Below are positions 16,788-25,919 of a stretch of 64,000 nucleotides of DNA, piece by piece. The stretch's first letter is position 1; every line of letters begins with the position of its first letter. The DNA lies in the NCBI GenBank assembly GCA_031291095.1, contig JARLJR010000010.1:1-64000 (forward strand), given 5' to 3'. The notes under the pieces were generated by a model. The model did no database searches. It was not told where the DNA came from and saw nothing but the letters and a program-made list of their open reading frames with translations. Both the position numbers and the translations under genes were made by a program. The DNA is from Legionella sp. Lineage in GTDB: Bacteria > Pseudomonadota > Gammaproteobacteria > Legionellales > Legionellaceae.

Positions 16788-17684
16788 ATGAATGTACTTT
16801 TTCTTATAGGCAGTGATTTATATTCATATAATATGGCAAATGAGATTTGTCTTCATTTTGCAAAACATCATTTGCACGCATCCTTTCTGGTATTTAAGAA
16901 TGAGTCCGCATTTAATCCAGAAAAAATGCTCGATGAAATCAATGAATTAATATTTTATGAGCGAACTTTATTCAGTGAAGTCTTACTTCCTTATCTCAAC
17001 AATCACCCTAATAAAGGCAAATATCTAAGCTTAGAGGCATTGGCTCAACAATATGGTATTAACTATGTTCGTTGTAGTTCTATTGACAGTAAAAGTGCAT
17101 CATCATTTATTTTAAAGCAAGTAGAAGCGTGGAATATTGATGTCACAATATCAATAAGATGCATCGTCAAGCTTGATGAACAACTTATCAATCACTTTAC
17201 CCGTTCCAATGAGCACTATCTGTGGAATGTTCATCCAGGTTTATTGCCTCAATATAGAGGCATTATGCCGGTATTTGGAGCAATGTTTAACCAAGAAGCG
17301 GAACATGGGATTACCCTGCTGAGAGTCTCAGCAAAACTGGATGCAGGCACCCTAATCGATTCACGAACCTGGCCCATTGACTATTCCAAATCAATGATGC
17401 AAAACGCATTAGATTTGATTCCCGCAGGAGTTGATTTAATCACGAGCAACGTGCTTAGGGCATCAAAGAAAGAACACTTGCCAACATTGATTCAAAATGA
17501 AGCTGAAAAAGGGTTTTATTCATTCCCTACAGCTGAGGAACTTAAACTTTTTGAATCTAGGGGAATGAGTCTTTATTCCAAAGAAGGGTTAATCGATGTG
17601 ATGAAGCAGAACTATCTAACTGAAAATCAAGAAGAGGTTTTAAATAATTTGCGAAACTATGTTCGATCTACATGCAGCGAATGA
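16788..17684 (+). CDS. Formyltransferase-family protein
   Basis: A 298-aa protein. The formyl-tetrahydrofolate transferase core is recognisable: LWNVHPGLLPQYRG supplies Asn147 and His149, and KLDAGTLID supplies Asp185, the N-H-D triad of methionyl-tRNA, GART and sugar-amine formyltransferases. The N-terminal third is diverged from those families, and there is no C-terminal tRNA-binding domain, so it is not Fmt. It likely formylates an amine on a small molecule or sugar. It is divergent from the dipeptide epimerase with about 74 bp between the starts, so regulation may be shared. Confidence 0.78.
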   Translation: MNVLFLIGSDLYSYNMANEICLHFAKHHLHASFLVFKNESAFNPEKMLDEINELIFYERTLFSEVLLPYLNNHPNKGKYLSLEALAQQYGINYVRCSSIDSKSASSFILKQVEAWNIDVTISIRCIVKLDEQLINHFTRSNEHYLWNVHPGLLPQYRGIMPVFGAMFNQEAEHGITLLRVSAKLDAGTLIDSRTWPIDYSKSMMQNALDLIPAGVDLITSNVLRASKKEHLPTLIQNEAEKGFYSFPTAEELKLFESRGMSLYSKEGLIDVMKQNYLTENQEEVLNNLRNYVRSTCSE

Positions 17685-17786
17685 TGAATTAATTCGCCAA
17701 AATGATACACCATTTAAAACCTAACTCCTTAAGTAAGCATCATTCAGTCCAACACCTAAAGTATCAATAATTTTTATTTAAGAAAT

Positions 17787-17803
17787 ACCGTAAAAAATAC
17801 GGT
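17787..17803. terminator. Small hairpin between formyltransferase and F-box-like genes
   Basis: ACCGTA (17787-17792) pairs with TACGGT (17798-17803) around an A-rich loop. An outer pair, CAACACC and GGTGTTG, lies further out. There is no clear U-tract on the plus strand, so terminator function is uncertain. Confidence 0.3.
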
Positions 17804-17865
17804 GTTGGTAAATCAAGTCACCCTGTACAATAAAGGAACTAACCTCATGAGGAACTAAAGAATAA

Positions 17866-20124
17866 ATGCCAATCGTCAAACTCCCTTTTTTTCCAAAGTT
17901 ATCTCAAGATACTAGTGTCAAAGTCATAAACTATTTATTCGATGAAAGTTTAAATACGCTCTCTTTAACTACGCCACAATTCCACCATTTTTTTACACAA
18001 GAACACCCCCATTTCAGAACACTCATGCTGGAACGTTTTCAAATTGTTAATATCACAAATAAAGAACTCAACAGTTTTGAGCATTATTGTAATAATAAAA
18101 AAATTACCTTGAGCTACAATAGGTTATACAGAAACCTGGTCAAATTGGTAGAGCATCTCGAATACGTTTCTCCTAAAAAAAGGGAGCTCATAAAAAGCAA
18201 ACCTTTATTAATCTTATTTTGTTGCGCAGATCGCGAAGAACTGGTTCCATTCATATCCAATGAGGGTGATCCTGAATTAATCTTTCAGATTGCTCTGCTT
18301 GCTAGTTCAGGAAAATTTCTCCAAAAAGCATTAAAAAATAAAAATTTAAATTTATCCGAAGCACTAGTATTACAAAGTGCCTTATATGATAAGCCCTTAG
18401 TAAAGAAGTTACTCCCTTTCTTTAATCCTAAAAACATGCTCAACACATTACTTGAATATGACCTCGAACTTGATGAAGAAGCATTTTCATTCATTAGCCA
18501 ATTGGCCTCTGAAATGCAAGCTGCCTGGGATGAAATAACACGAAGCTTCCGACGCGATCCATTTAATATTACAAAAGACTTATCAGCACTAGCCAAATTT
18601 GCATACCAACGAAATCCGCTTTTAACCGACTTTATCAAAAAACTCTATCAAACCCATAGATTGCCTATTAACTATAGCGGTATAAGGCTGACTACCATGG
18701 AGGAAAACTCTTTAGTTAATTTGCGTATACTATTGCCCCATGTAACTCAATTGCCTCAAAACATATCAAAAACCACAGGTATGCTCCCTCCCGAAGAATG
18801 GAAAGATGACATACAATTATTTACGAATCAAAACTCGACTATCACCATTAACAAACTGACATACGCAGCATTTCGCTCCAATGCCAATACTATGATGGAC
18901 TATCTTTTTTCTCATCCTGCTGTGTCTCACATGTTCAACCAACTCCGAGGAACCATTGCAACTGATGAGCAAATGTCCCCTGCTCAATTAATGCTGGTAC
19001 GAAACCAATTTATCTCGAGGGTTCAAATCGCTCACCCACTTACAGGCCAATATAACAAAGACTTTATCAATAACCTCTTTAGCAAACTCGATTATGATGT
19101 TGATTTAATTTATAAATTACACATAACGGGAAGTAACCAGCCACAACCATTCATAGAATTAATAACTCAAATTGATTTTCCAAATGTAGAAGAGCCATTA
19201 TTAAAAAGTAGCTTTTTCAAAGCCCATATTCTTAATGATGAAAATATGACTCACGAATTCATGAGCAAGGCTTTTTGTTTCAATAATATGAAACTTTTCA
19301 ATGAGCTACTCCATCATCCAATCATCGCGGAGCGAGCCTTATCCAATCATTTTTTAAGGTTCTTAATCCGTAATCTTAAAGTCAATAATAGTAATATAGA
19401 TTATCTAAAACTATTTCTCTCTCAGCTGAATAAAGAAGAAAAAACCATAGTGCTTGATACTCCTGACACCATTTATGAACTGTTTTTATTTGAACACATG
19501 GATTTAAGAACCCTAACATTTTTCATGGATGAGCTCTATACAAAGGACGGGCTATTATGGAAAGAGGACCAGGAAACTCTGTTCTTATTAGCTCAAACAA
19601 TCCTGGATTCAAAATCACTTTTCTATTTAATCCGTTATATGGGAAAAACAAACCATAATTTATTACTCGCTGATGAAAAAACAGAAGCCTGGATTCATCA
19701 ACAATTCACCAATCTATCTCCGTCATTAGAATCAGGGGATTTATGGTTTTTCCAATTAAAACAAGCCAATGGTCATCCCATCATGTTTTACCATGCTCTA
19801 GATTCCTACTTATTTGATCCCTCCTTAAAACCGGGAATCTTAGCCATGAAAGCAGTATGGCAAGAATATCTGGAAAACAAAGTCATTTTAAAGAAAACAT
19901 TAGAAACAGCTTTTAAAGCCTTACCTCATTATTTTATGGAAGAATTATTATTTTTATTTGAACAATTTCCTGAAAGTAAGGCACAATTTGAGCAACCACT
20001 TTTAGAAATGCTTGAAGAATATAAAGCCAATGAAACACGCTCATTGAATGAAACGCATGCCATGCTTGAATTACGCGCTGCACTTCATGGAAATTGTAGT
20101 CTTGTTTGCAGCCAGGCTCAATGA
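17866..20124 (+). CDS. Large protein with F-box-like N-terminus, candidate effector
   Basis: A 752-aa, mostly alpha-helical, Leu/Phe-rich protein without signal peptide or membrane segment. Residues about 6-45 (LPFFPKLSQDTSVKVINYLF and the following 'LNTLSLTTPQFHHFF') follow the F-box spacing of an LP start, a hydrophobic I..YL helix and a later L..T...F segment. The remainder has irregular helical units reminiscent of ankyrin or solenoid repeats (LLHHPIIAERALSNHF, YLFSHPAVSHMFNQL) but no clean consensus. Legionella uses F-box effectors to recruit host SCF ubiquitin ligases; assignment here is by pattern only. A terminator hairpin follows at 20169. Confidence 0.6.
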   Translation: MPIVKLPFFPKLSQDTSVKVINYLFDESLNTLSLTTPQFHHFFTQEHPHFRTLMLERFQIVNITNKELNSFEHYCNNKKITLSYNRLYRNLVKLVEHLEYVSPKKRELIKSKPLLILFCCADREELVPFISNEGDPELIFQIALLASSGKFLQKALKNKNLNLSEALVLQSALYDKPLVKKLLPFFNPKNMLNTLLEYDLELDEEAFSFISQLASEMQAAWDEITRSFRRDPFNITKDLSALAKFAYQRNPLLTDFIKKLYQTHRLPINYSGIRLTTMEENSLVNLRILLPHVTQLPQNISKTTGMLPPEEWKDDIQLFTNQNSTITINKLTYAAFRSNANTMMDYLFSHPAVSHMFNQLRGTIATDEQMSPAQLMLVRNQFISRVQIAHPLTGQYNKDFINNLFSKLDYDVDLIYKLHITGSNQPQPFIELITQIDFPNVEEPLLKSSFFKAHILNDENMTHEFMSKAFCFNNMKLFNELLHHPIIAERALSNHFLRFLIRNLKVNNSNIDYLKLFLSQLNKEEKTIVLDTPDTIYELFLFEHMDLRTLTFFMDELYTKDGLLWKEDQETLFLLAQTILDSKSLFYLIRYMGKTNHNLLLADEKTEAWIHQQFTNLSPSLESGDLWFFQLKQANGHPIMFYHALDSYLFDPSLKPGILAMKAVWQEYLENKVILKKTLETAFKALPHYFMEELLFLFEQFPESKAQFEQPLLEMLEEYKANETRSLNETHAMLELRAALHGNCSLVCSQAQ

Positions 20125-20168
20125 CACATTAACAAACATGTCCCTATTGATGCTGCATCAGAACGAAA

Positions 20169-20200
20169 GCTGGGCTTTACAGCCCCAGCCTACTGTTTTT
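20169..20200 (+). terminator. Hairpin terminator with T-run; CTGGGCT repeat copy 2
   Basis: GCTGGGCT (20169-20176), TTAC loop, AGCCCCAGC (20181-20189) and then a T-run at 20196-20200. It lies 45 nt after the F-box-like gene stop. The stem is nearly identical to that at 3596-3614. Confidence 0.65.
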
Positions 20201-20234
20201 ACTGTACAATTTCCCTTAAATTCCATTGAGCAGC

Positions 20235-21842
20235 TTATGCCGTTGCCAGATAATCTTTTCCATACTGTTCTAAATAATCGTTGTAATTACCCAGAAAATC
20301 CTGCACTCCATATTGTTCGGTTAATACAATAATACGCGTTGCAATATCATCAATAAAATAACGATTATGGCTAACAAATAATACGGCTCCAGGAAACAGC
20401 TGAATGGCTTCGATTAAGGCATCGATTGACTCAAGGTCTAAATGGTTGGTGGGCTCATCAAAGATCAAAACATTATGTTTTTCCAAAATTAATTTGGCCA
20501 TAATTAGCCGCGCGGACTCTCCCCCACTTAATACGCCAATCTTTTTATCAACATCGGCTCCGCGGAATAGTACTTGACCAAGCACCTTCCTGATTTCTTG
20601 GCTTGGTGCGGCGATATGATCTTCCATCCATTGCAAAATAGTTTGCTCTGGATTCAGTTGGGTTCGATAATCTTGGGCAAAATAACCAGCCTTTACCGTG
20701 TCACTCCATTCAAAACTTCCCTGATCGGCATGTAATTCTTTTAATAAAATTTTTAGAAACGTCGATTTTCCAATACCATTTGGTCCGATGATGGCACATT
20801 TATCACCACGTTGAATGGTAAGCGATACATTTTTTAATAATACGCGTTCATCAAATTTTTTGTGTAACTGTTCTACTTTGACTACTACTTTGCCTGAAGA
20901 TTTCTTTTGTTGGAAATTAAAATGGGGTTTGAAAATATTAGACTCTTTAATCTCGACCAACTCGATGCGATCGATCATTTTTTGTCGTGACGCGGCCTGA
21001 CTTGCCTTACTTGCTTTGGCACCAAAGCGATCAACAAACCCCTGCAAAGCATCAATTCGTTTTTCCTGGTTTTTCAACTCACTTTGTTTCAAGCGTAAGC
21101 GTTCCTCTTTAGCAAAACAAAATTTGTCATAATTTCCTGGGTAATCCAGGATCGTATCGTAATCAATATCAAGGATATTCGTGGACGTATTATTGAGAAA
21201 ACTTCGGTCATGAGAAATAAAAATCAATAGTCCTTTAAATGAGGTTTTTAGAAACTCTTCGAGCCAGGCAATCGATATAATATCCAAATGGTTGGTTGGT
21301 TCGTCGAGCAGCATAATATCGGGTTGTTGATAAAGAACTTGTGCCAATAGAACACGTAATTTGTAACCGCCTGATAAAGCACTCAATGGGCCATAATGAA
21401 ACTTTTCAGCGATGCCTAAGCCAAGTAATAAATTTTTTACGGTAGCCTCTGCTTCATAGCCCCCCTGATTCATCACTATTTCTTCTAATTCGCTCAGTCG
21501 ATAGCCATCTTCCTCGGTAAAGGTTTCTTTAGAATATAAGCTCTCTTTCTCAGTAAGTGCATCCCACAAGACAGGATTTCCACGAATAACCACATCAATA
21601 AGACGATCCTGCTCATAACGGAAGTGATCTTGCTTCAAAATGCCTATTTTATGAATTTTTGCTTTTTCAACTGTGCCATGTGATGCTTGTTCTTCGCCTG
21701 CTAATATTTTTAAAAAAGTAGACTTTCCTGTACCATTAGCACCGACTACACCATAACGTTGCGTAGGCAATAAGGTCAAATCCACATTTTGGAATAAGGA
21801 TTTTGGTCCAAACAGCATACTTATACTTTTTACATCTAACAT
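20235..21842 (-). CDS. ybiT: ABC-F family ATPase (YbiT-like)
   Basis: A 535-aa soluble protein with two ABC ATPase domains and no membrane segments. Domain 1: Walker A GANGTGKST, signature LSGGYKLR, Walker B IMLLDEPTNHLD. Domain 2: GPNGIGKST, LSGGESARL, VLIFDEPTNHLD. The inter-domain linker (about 240-320, K/Q/E-rich) is the P-site tRNA interaction motif region of ABC-F translation factors. Length and the start 'MLDVKSISMLFGPKSLF' match YbiT, a ribosome-associated ABC-F protein. The gene converges with the F-box-like gene. Confidence 0.9.
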   Translation of the reverse strand: MLDVKSISMLFGPKSLFQNVDLTLLPTQRYGVVGANGTGKSTFLKILAGEEQASHGTVEKAKIHKIGILKQDHFRYEQDRLIDVVIRGNPVLWDALTEKESLYSKETFTEEDGYRLSELEEIVMNQGGYEAEATVKNLLLGLGIAEKFHYGPLSALSGGYKLRVLLAQVLYQQPDIMLLDEPTNHLDIISIAWLEEFLKTSFKGLLIFISHDRSFLNNTSTNILDIDYDTILDYPGNYDKFCFAKEERLRLKQSELKNQEKRIDALQGFVDRFGAKASKASQAASRQKMIDRIELVEIKESNIFKPHFNFQQKKSSGKVVVKVEQLHKKFDERVLLKNVSLTIQRGDKCAIIGPNGIGKSTFLKILLKELHADQGSFEWSDTVKAGYFAQDYRTQLNPEQTILQWMEDHIAAPSQEIRKVLGQVLFRGADVDKKIGVLSGGESARLIMAKLILEKHNVLIFDEPTNHLDLESIDALIEAIQLFPGAVLFVSHNRYFIDDIATRIIVLTEQYGVQDFLGNYNDYLEQYGKDYLATA

Positions 21843-22054
21843 TAACCCAGCCTCTCAAAAATACAGTGTTCACAATTAAATCTATTTGTGCTTTTTGTGC
21901 AATTTTAACATTATTTGTGACAATTAGCATGCAACTTAACATTTTTAGATTACTTAAAGTGGATACTGAACTGATAAATATCCAATTTCTCAAAACAAAT
22001 TGATTTAATATTGAACTAAAAAATGTTACCCTATGCACTTTTTATAAGACATAA

Positions 22055-23470
22055 GTGCCCTCCATGATCCAATATGAACTCCCTGATCAGCAACAATTGT
22101 TCTCTCAGTTACCGCTGCGCGAAGAACTATTAAAGAGTCTTAATTCGTTAAATTACGAAAATATGACGCCCATACAAATGCAAAGTCTGCCCATAATCCT
22201 TAACAATGAGGATATTATTGCTCAAGCAAAAACCGGCAGTGGAAAGACCGCGACTTTTGGTTTGTCTCTATTAAATAATTTAAAAATTTCGTTTTTTGGC
22301 GCACAAGCATTGGTTCTTTGTCCTACCCGAGAACTGGCAGAACAAGTAAGCCAGGCAATTCGTCGCTTAGCCTGTTTAATGCCTAATGTTAAAATTATTA
22401 ATTTGTCTGGTGGCATTCCGATGAAGCCTCAACTGGATTCATTAAGACATGGCGCTCATATCATTGTAGGAACACCAGGTCGAGTTCTTAAACATTTAAA
22501 AGGCGGCTCCCTAGACTTGAGCCAGCTAAAAACCTTAGTTTTAGATGAAGCAGATAGAATGCTGGATATGGGATTTTTTGATGACATCACCAGCATCATT
22601 TCAGCCACCCCCAAACAACGTCAAACCCTACTCTTTTCTGCAACCTATCCTGATGAAATCAAACAACTGTCAAAGCAGTTTATGAAAAACCCCAAAGAGG
22701 TCCATGTAGAAACCCCACATGATGAAATTGATATCGAACAACGTTTTTATGAGGTCGCAAAACAAGGTCAGAAGTTTCCCGTATTAAAATCCTTATTGCT
22801 ACATCATCAACCCAGTTCGACACTAATCTTCTGTAATACCAAACAGCAAACAACAGATGTAACCGATCAACTTATTCATGAAGGCTTTAGTGCAATCGCT
22901 TTGAATGGAGATATGGAACAAGTAGATCGGGATCTGGCAGTCTTGCGTTTTGCCAACCAAAGTTGTTCTATCCTGGTTGCAACGGATGTTGCCGCTCGAG
23001 GCCTTGATATTAAGGAGCTTCCTGCGGTTATTAATTTTGATCTTGCCTTTGATCGTGATGTTCATATTCATCGTATTGGCCGAACTGGACGCGCTGGGAA
23101 TAAAGGTATTGCGTTAAGTATTACCACACCTGCCGATGCACAACGACTTTGTGCTATTGAAGAGAACCAGCCCTCCCCTATTGTCTGGGGAAACACGGAT
23201 GAATTTGCCAACAGCAATTCAACTCGATTAGTGCCAGAAATGGTTACCCTATGCCTTGCTTCCGGCAAAAAAGATAAAATTCGTCCGGGAGATATTCTAG
23301 GTGCATTAACCAAGGATGCGGGATTAGCAGGAACTACGATCGGTAAAATTAATGTTACGACCATGAACTCTTATGTTGCTATTCACCGCAACCATGTCGA
23401 CAAAGCCTACCACTATTTACAAAATGGGAAATTGAAAGGGCGCAAGGTTAATGTTCGTAAAATAGGTTAA
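22055..23470 (+). CDS. dbpA: ATP-dependent RNA helicase DbpA
   Basis: About 471 aa. It has the DEAD-box helicase core with Q motif (TPIQMQSLP), AKTGSGKT, PTRELAEQ, GTPGR, DEAD, SAT and HRIGRTGRAG, then a C-terminal domain ('KIRPGDILGALTKDAGLAGTTIG') that is the DbpA RNA-recognition domain targeting 23S rRNA helix 92. It functions in 50S subunit assembly. The start is either GTG 22055 or ATG 22064; neither has a strong ribosome binding site. It is divergent from the ABC-F gene across about 210 bp, grouping two ribosome-related genes. Confidence 0.93.
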   Translation: MPSMIQYELPDQQQLFSQLPLREELLKSLNSLNYENMTPIQMQSLPIILNNEDIIAQAKTGSGKTATFGLSLLNNLKISFFGAQALVLCPTRELAEQVSQAIRRLACLMPNVKIINLSGGIPMKPQLDSLRHGAHIIVGTPGRVLKHLKGGSLDLSQLKTLVLDEADRMLDMGFFDDITSIISATPKQRQTLLFSATYPDEIKQLSKQFMKNPKEVHVETPHDEIDIEQRFYEVAKQGQKFPVLKSLLLHHQPSSTLIFCNTKQQTTDVTDQLIHEGFSAIALNGDMEQVDRDLAVLRFANQSCSILVATDVAARGLDIKELPAVINFDLAFDRDVHIHRIGRTGRAGNKGIALSITTPADAQRLCAIEENQPSPIVWGNTDEFANSNSTRLVPEMVTLCLASGKKDKIRPGDILGALTKDAGLAGTTIGKINVTTMNSYVAIHRNHVDKAYHYLQNGKLKGRKVNVRKIG

Positions 23471-23479
23471 ACAACTGGT

Positions 23480-23514
23480 GTAGCCTTGATGCAGCATCGC
23501 GTAATCAAGGCTAC
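23480..23514. terminator. Bidirectional hairpin, GTAGCCTTGAT repeat
   Basis: GTAGCCTTGAT (23480-23490) and ATCAAGGCTAC (23504-23514) are perfect 11-bp arms. The element lies exactly between convergent genes (stops 23470 and 23524). Related half-elements occur at 25022, 28247 and 32466. Confidence 0.65.
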
Positions 23515-23523
23515 AGCAACTTA

Positions 23524-24402
23524 CTAACTAATAAGCTCAGCCAATTTTATCACCCAGCGTGGCTCACCATTATCTTCAATAAACCAAGCAGCCATCAAAA
23601 TTAGCCTTACAAATACCCAATCATTGATCCGCTGCGCTTCAAGCCCTGATTTTTGTGCCAGCAATTCAACCCGCTTCGCAAAGAGGGTCTTTACATCGCG
23701 TGTCGTTGCAAGTTCATTAATATACATAAAATCAAAAGCAGCAATTTCAAACTCAGCCTCGCCAATAACTCCTTTAGGATCAATTGCTAACCATTCACTA
23801 CCATGTCTTAAAATATTGTCATGATGTAAATCGCCATGTAGGAAAATAAGTGGTTTTAGAGAAGAAAGGAGTTTATTTCTTAACTCGATAGCCTTTTTTA
23901 ATAGTACTGTAGGTATTTGTTGCAACGCCGGACTATCAAATGCTTGGAGCCAGTCGGCAACTTGAGGATGATTTGATTGTTCAAACTGCGGTTGATTACA
24001 GTGAAGTCGTTGCATAGTCTCGACATAACAGTCCATCACATAATCCTGTTGCTCGTGATATAAAGATTTAAGCGTTATCCCAGGAACCGCCTGTTGTAAT
24101 AATAAGGCATTATGCCTACTGTTAGAATCAATCAGCTTGATAGAGCCCCGAGGGCCAAGGCAGGCTAAAGCTTGTTGTTCATTGAGAATACTTTGCCTAT
24201 CGTAACTAATTTTTAAAACCACAAGCTCACCTGTATTTAACTTGGCTTTGGCAACATAATTAAAGGTCATATTAGAAACAGGAATTAACTCACTTAAGCC
24301 CCAATGATTTGTAAGTTCTATTATTAGAACCGGTAAATTGGCAATCCACTCAGCACCTTGCGAGCCATAGAGATTTGTTATGTTTTGTTTTAATGTTTTC
24401 AT
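23524..24402 (-). CDS. Aminoglycoside/streptomycin 6-phosphotransferase-like kinase
   Basis: A 292-aa protein of the APH(6)/HUR kinase family. The catalytic loop FLHGDLHHDNIL (with the D and N of Brenner's motif) and the Mg-binding 'AIDPKGVIGE' are characteristic of streptomycin 6-kinase relatives, and VVLKISYDR holds the ATP-binding Lys. Whether it inactivates an antibiotic or phosphorylates a metabolite cannot be told. It lies 10 nt downstream of the GNAT gene, so both are likely co-transcribed. Confidence 0.83.
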   Translation of the reverse strand: MKTLKQNITNLYGSQGAEWIANLPVLIIELTNHWGLSELIPVSNMTFNYVAKAKLNTGELVVLKISYDRQSILNEQQALACLGPRGSIKLIDSNSRHNALLLQQAVPGITLKSLYHEQQDYVMDCYVETMQRLHCNQPQFEQSNHPQVADWLQAFDSPALQQIPTVLLKKAIELRNKLLSSLKPLIFLHGDLHHDNILRHGSEWLAIDPKGVIGEAEFEIAAFDFMYINELATTRDVKTLFAKRVELLAQKSGLEAQRINDWVFVRLILMAAWFIEDNGEPRWVIKLAELIS

Positions 24403-24412
24403 TTAAATAGAA

Positions 24413-24937
24413 CTATTCACAAATAGGCTTATGAATTTCGTATAAGTCTATTTCATTATTCCAATAGTGCGAACGGCCAACATAATTCATACCTGCTTTT
24501 TCCAACACGCGACGTGAGCCTTCATTATTAGGATTAATAACCCCAACCAGCCGTTCAATTGTTAGATGTTCAAATCCCCAATGAATCAGTGCCCTAGCCA
24601 ACTCCGTACCATAACCTTTATTCCAAGCGTTTTTCGTTAAGGCATACCCTAGTTCAATGTCAGGTTGGTTATCGTCATAAGCAAGATAAATTAAACCCGC
24701 TCGCCCAACAAATGCCCCACTTTCTTTTGCAAATACACCGCCAAGACTAAAATTGTGTTTTTGAGAATGCACAATAGCTTTCTCTAAGCCATTCATGACT
24801 TCAGCTTCAGTACGCACTCCATTACCAATATATTTCATCACATCAGCATCTGATTGTAAGGCATATAAATTATCAAAATCAGATGATTCTGGCGTATTAA
24901 TAATTAAGTTTTTAGTTTCTAAAAAAAGACTCATCAT
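24413..24937 (-). CDS. GNAT acetyltransferase (RimJ/RimL type)
   Basis: A 174-aa acetyltransferase. 'ELGYALTKNAWNKGYGTELARAL' spans the acetyl-CoA pyrophosphate loop (Q/N-x-x-G-x-G/A), and 'NPNNEGSRRVLEKAGM' is the conserved C-terminal segment of RimJ/RimL-like enzymes. A second Met follows immediately (24934) and could be the start. It is the first gene of an apparent two-gene operon with the APH-like kinase. Confidence 0.87.
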   Translation of the reverse strand: MMSLFLETKNLIINTPESSDFDNLYALQSDADVMKYIGNGVRTEAEVMNGLEKAIVHSQKHNFSLGGVFAKESGAFVGRAGLIYLAYDDNQPDIELGYALTKNAWNKGYGTELARALIHWGFEHLTIERLVGVINPNNEGSRRVLEKAGMNYVGRSHYWNNEIDLYEIHKPICE

Positions 24938-25039
24938 ATAGCTCAGTAAACAATTTATTCACTAATCATATCGCGAAAGATATTCCCAATTTGCAATTGT
25001 TGCCACCCGATTAGTACAAGCGTAGCCTTGATGCAGCGC

Positions 25040-25597
25040 TTATTTCGAACTACGGAAGCAGTCGGTTATGTGATCGTCTACCATGCCAATTGCTTGCATG
25101 TAGGCATAAATGATTGTTGAGCCTACAAAACTCATTCCTCGTTTCTTTAAATCCTTTGATAAGGCATCGGATTCAGGGGTTGATGCGAGGACTTCTTTTA
25201 AGGATTTTGGACGGTTGATTTTTGGGGTGTTGTTAACAAATCGCCAGACGTAGGTATCAAAAGAACCAAACTCCTTTTGAATGGCGAGGAATGCGTGTGC
25301 GTTTTTTCGTACGGAAAATACTTTGAGTCGATTACGGATGATGTTGGAGTCGGTTAGGAGTGCCTCCAGTTCATTATCAGTCATTTGAATGACCACATTA
25401 GGATCGAATTGCTTAAATGCCAGGCGATATGCGTCGCGTCGTTTCAAAACTGTTTCCCATGAAAGGCCGGCTTGGGCTCCTTCCAGGATGAGCATTTCAA
25501 AATGTTTCATGTCATCATGTACCGGAACACCCCATTCCGTATCGTGGTACTGTACGTAATGAGGTTTTTTTTCGTCTACCCAGCCGCATCGCTTCAT
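25040..25597 (-). CDS. tag: DNA-3-methyladenine glycosylase I
   Basis: A 185-aa protein. It begins with the zinc-site Cys in MKRCGW and has the Tag motifs YHDTEWGVPVHDD and GLSWETVLKRRDAYR. The C-terminal zinc ligands lie in 'DDHITDCF'. It removes 3-methyladenine from alkylated DNA. Length equals that of E. coli Tag. A GTAGCCTTGATGCAGCG repeat half-element lies immediately downstream at 25022-25038. Confidence 0.95.
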   Translation of the reverse strand: MKRCGWVDEKKPHYVQYHDTEWGVPVHDDMKHFEMLILEGAQAGLSWETVLKRRDAYRLAFKQFDPNVVIQMTDNELEALLTDSNIIRNRLKVFSVRKNAHAFLAIQKEFGSFDTYVWRFVNNTPKINRPKSLKEVLASTPESDALSKDLKKRGMSFVGSTIIYAYMQAIGMVDDHITDCFRSSK

Positions 25598-25919
25598 TTT
25601 TTTTCCTATAAAATATTATCTCGTGATAATACAATACTTCGCATCGTATCCGAACTACTATGTATCATGTCTAAACTACCTATCACTTTACGCAAACATT
25701 ACGGCCAAGCTTTTTTTGAGCGATGTGGCTTTACTGCAGTCAAAGAACAGCAGGTTAAAATTCGTGGGGTGGAGTTAATTAATTTTTTTATGGGGAAATC
25801 TCTATCTTTAAGGAAATAATCGCTACTAACCAGGCATTTGGTGCCCAAATTTGATTACGGGATTGAGAGGTGTATAAGACACCATTGCGAGCAACCAGGT
25901 TACACTATTTGGGCGTATG
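25598..25919. other. Intergenic region with GNAT remnant and degenerate palindromes
   Basis: 322 bp between tag and the oxidoreductase-patatin gene. It holds a GNAT C-terminal fragment (25667-25819). It also has two degenerate relatives of the AAGCAACCAGGCTAC repeat: AACCAGGC near 25829 and GAGCAACCAGGTTACAC near 25888. Between them, TTTGGTGCCCAAATTTG forms a short palindrome. Confidence 0.4.
25667..25819 (+). pseudogene. Remnant of a GNAT acetyltransferase C-terminus
   Basis: Fifty codons starting MSKLPITLRKHYGQAFFERC and continuing to a stop at 25819. 'FFERCGFTAVKEQQVKIRG' followed by 'VELINFFM' matches the end of GNAT enzymes of the type 'pFFeR.GF.vv.eq.v..rGv.l.Ny.M'. The acetyl-CoA binding part is missing upstream, although the frame is open back to 25472 without similarity. 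It is probably decayed. Confidence 0.5.

Noticed and set aside
23524-24402. Naming the APH-like kinase as a streptomycin resistance gene
   Set aside because: The kinase motifs are clear, but the family includes many metabolite kinases and nothing in the context indicates antibiotic resistance.
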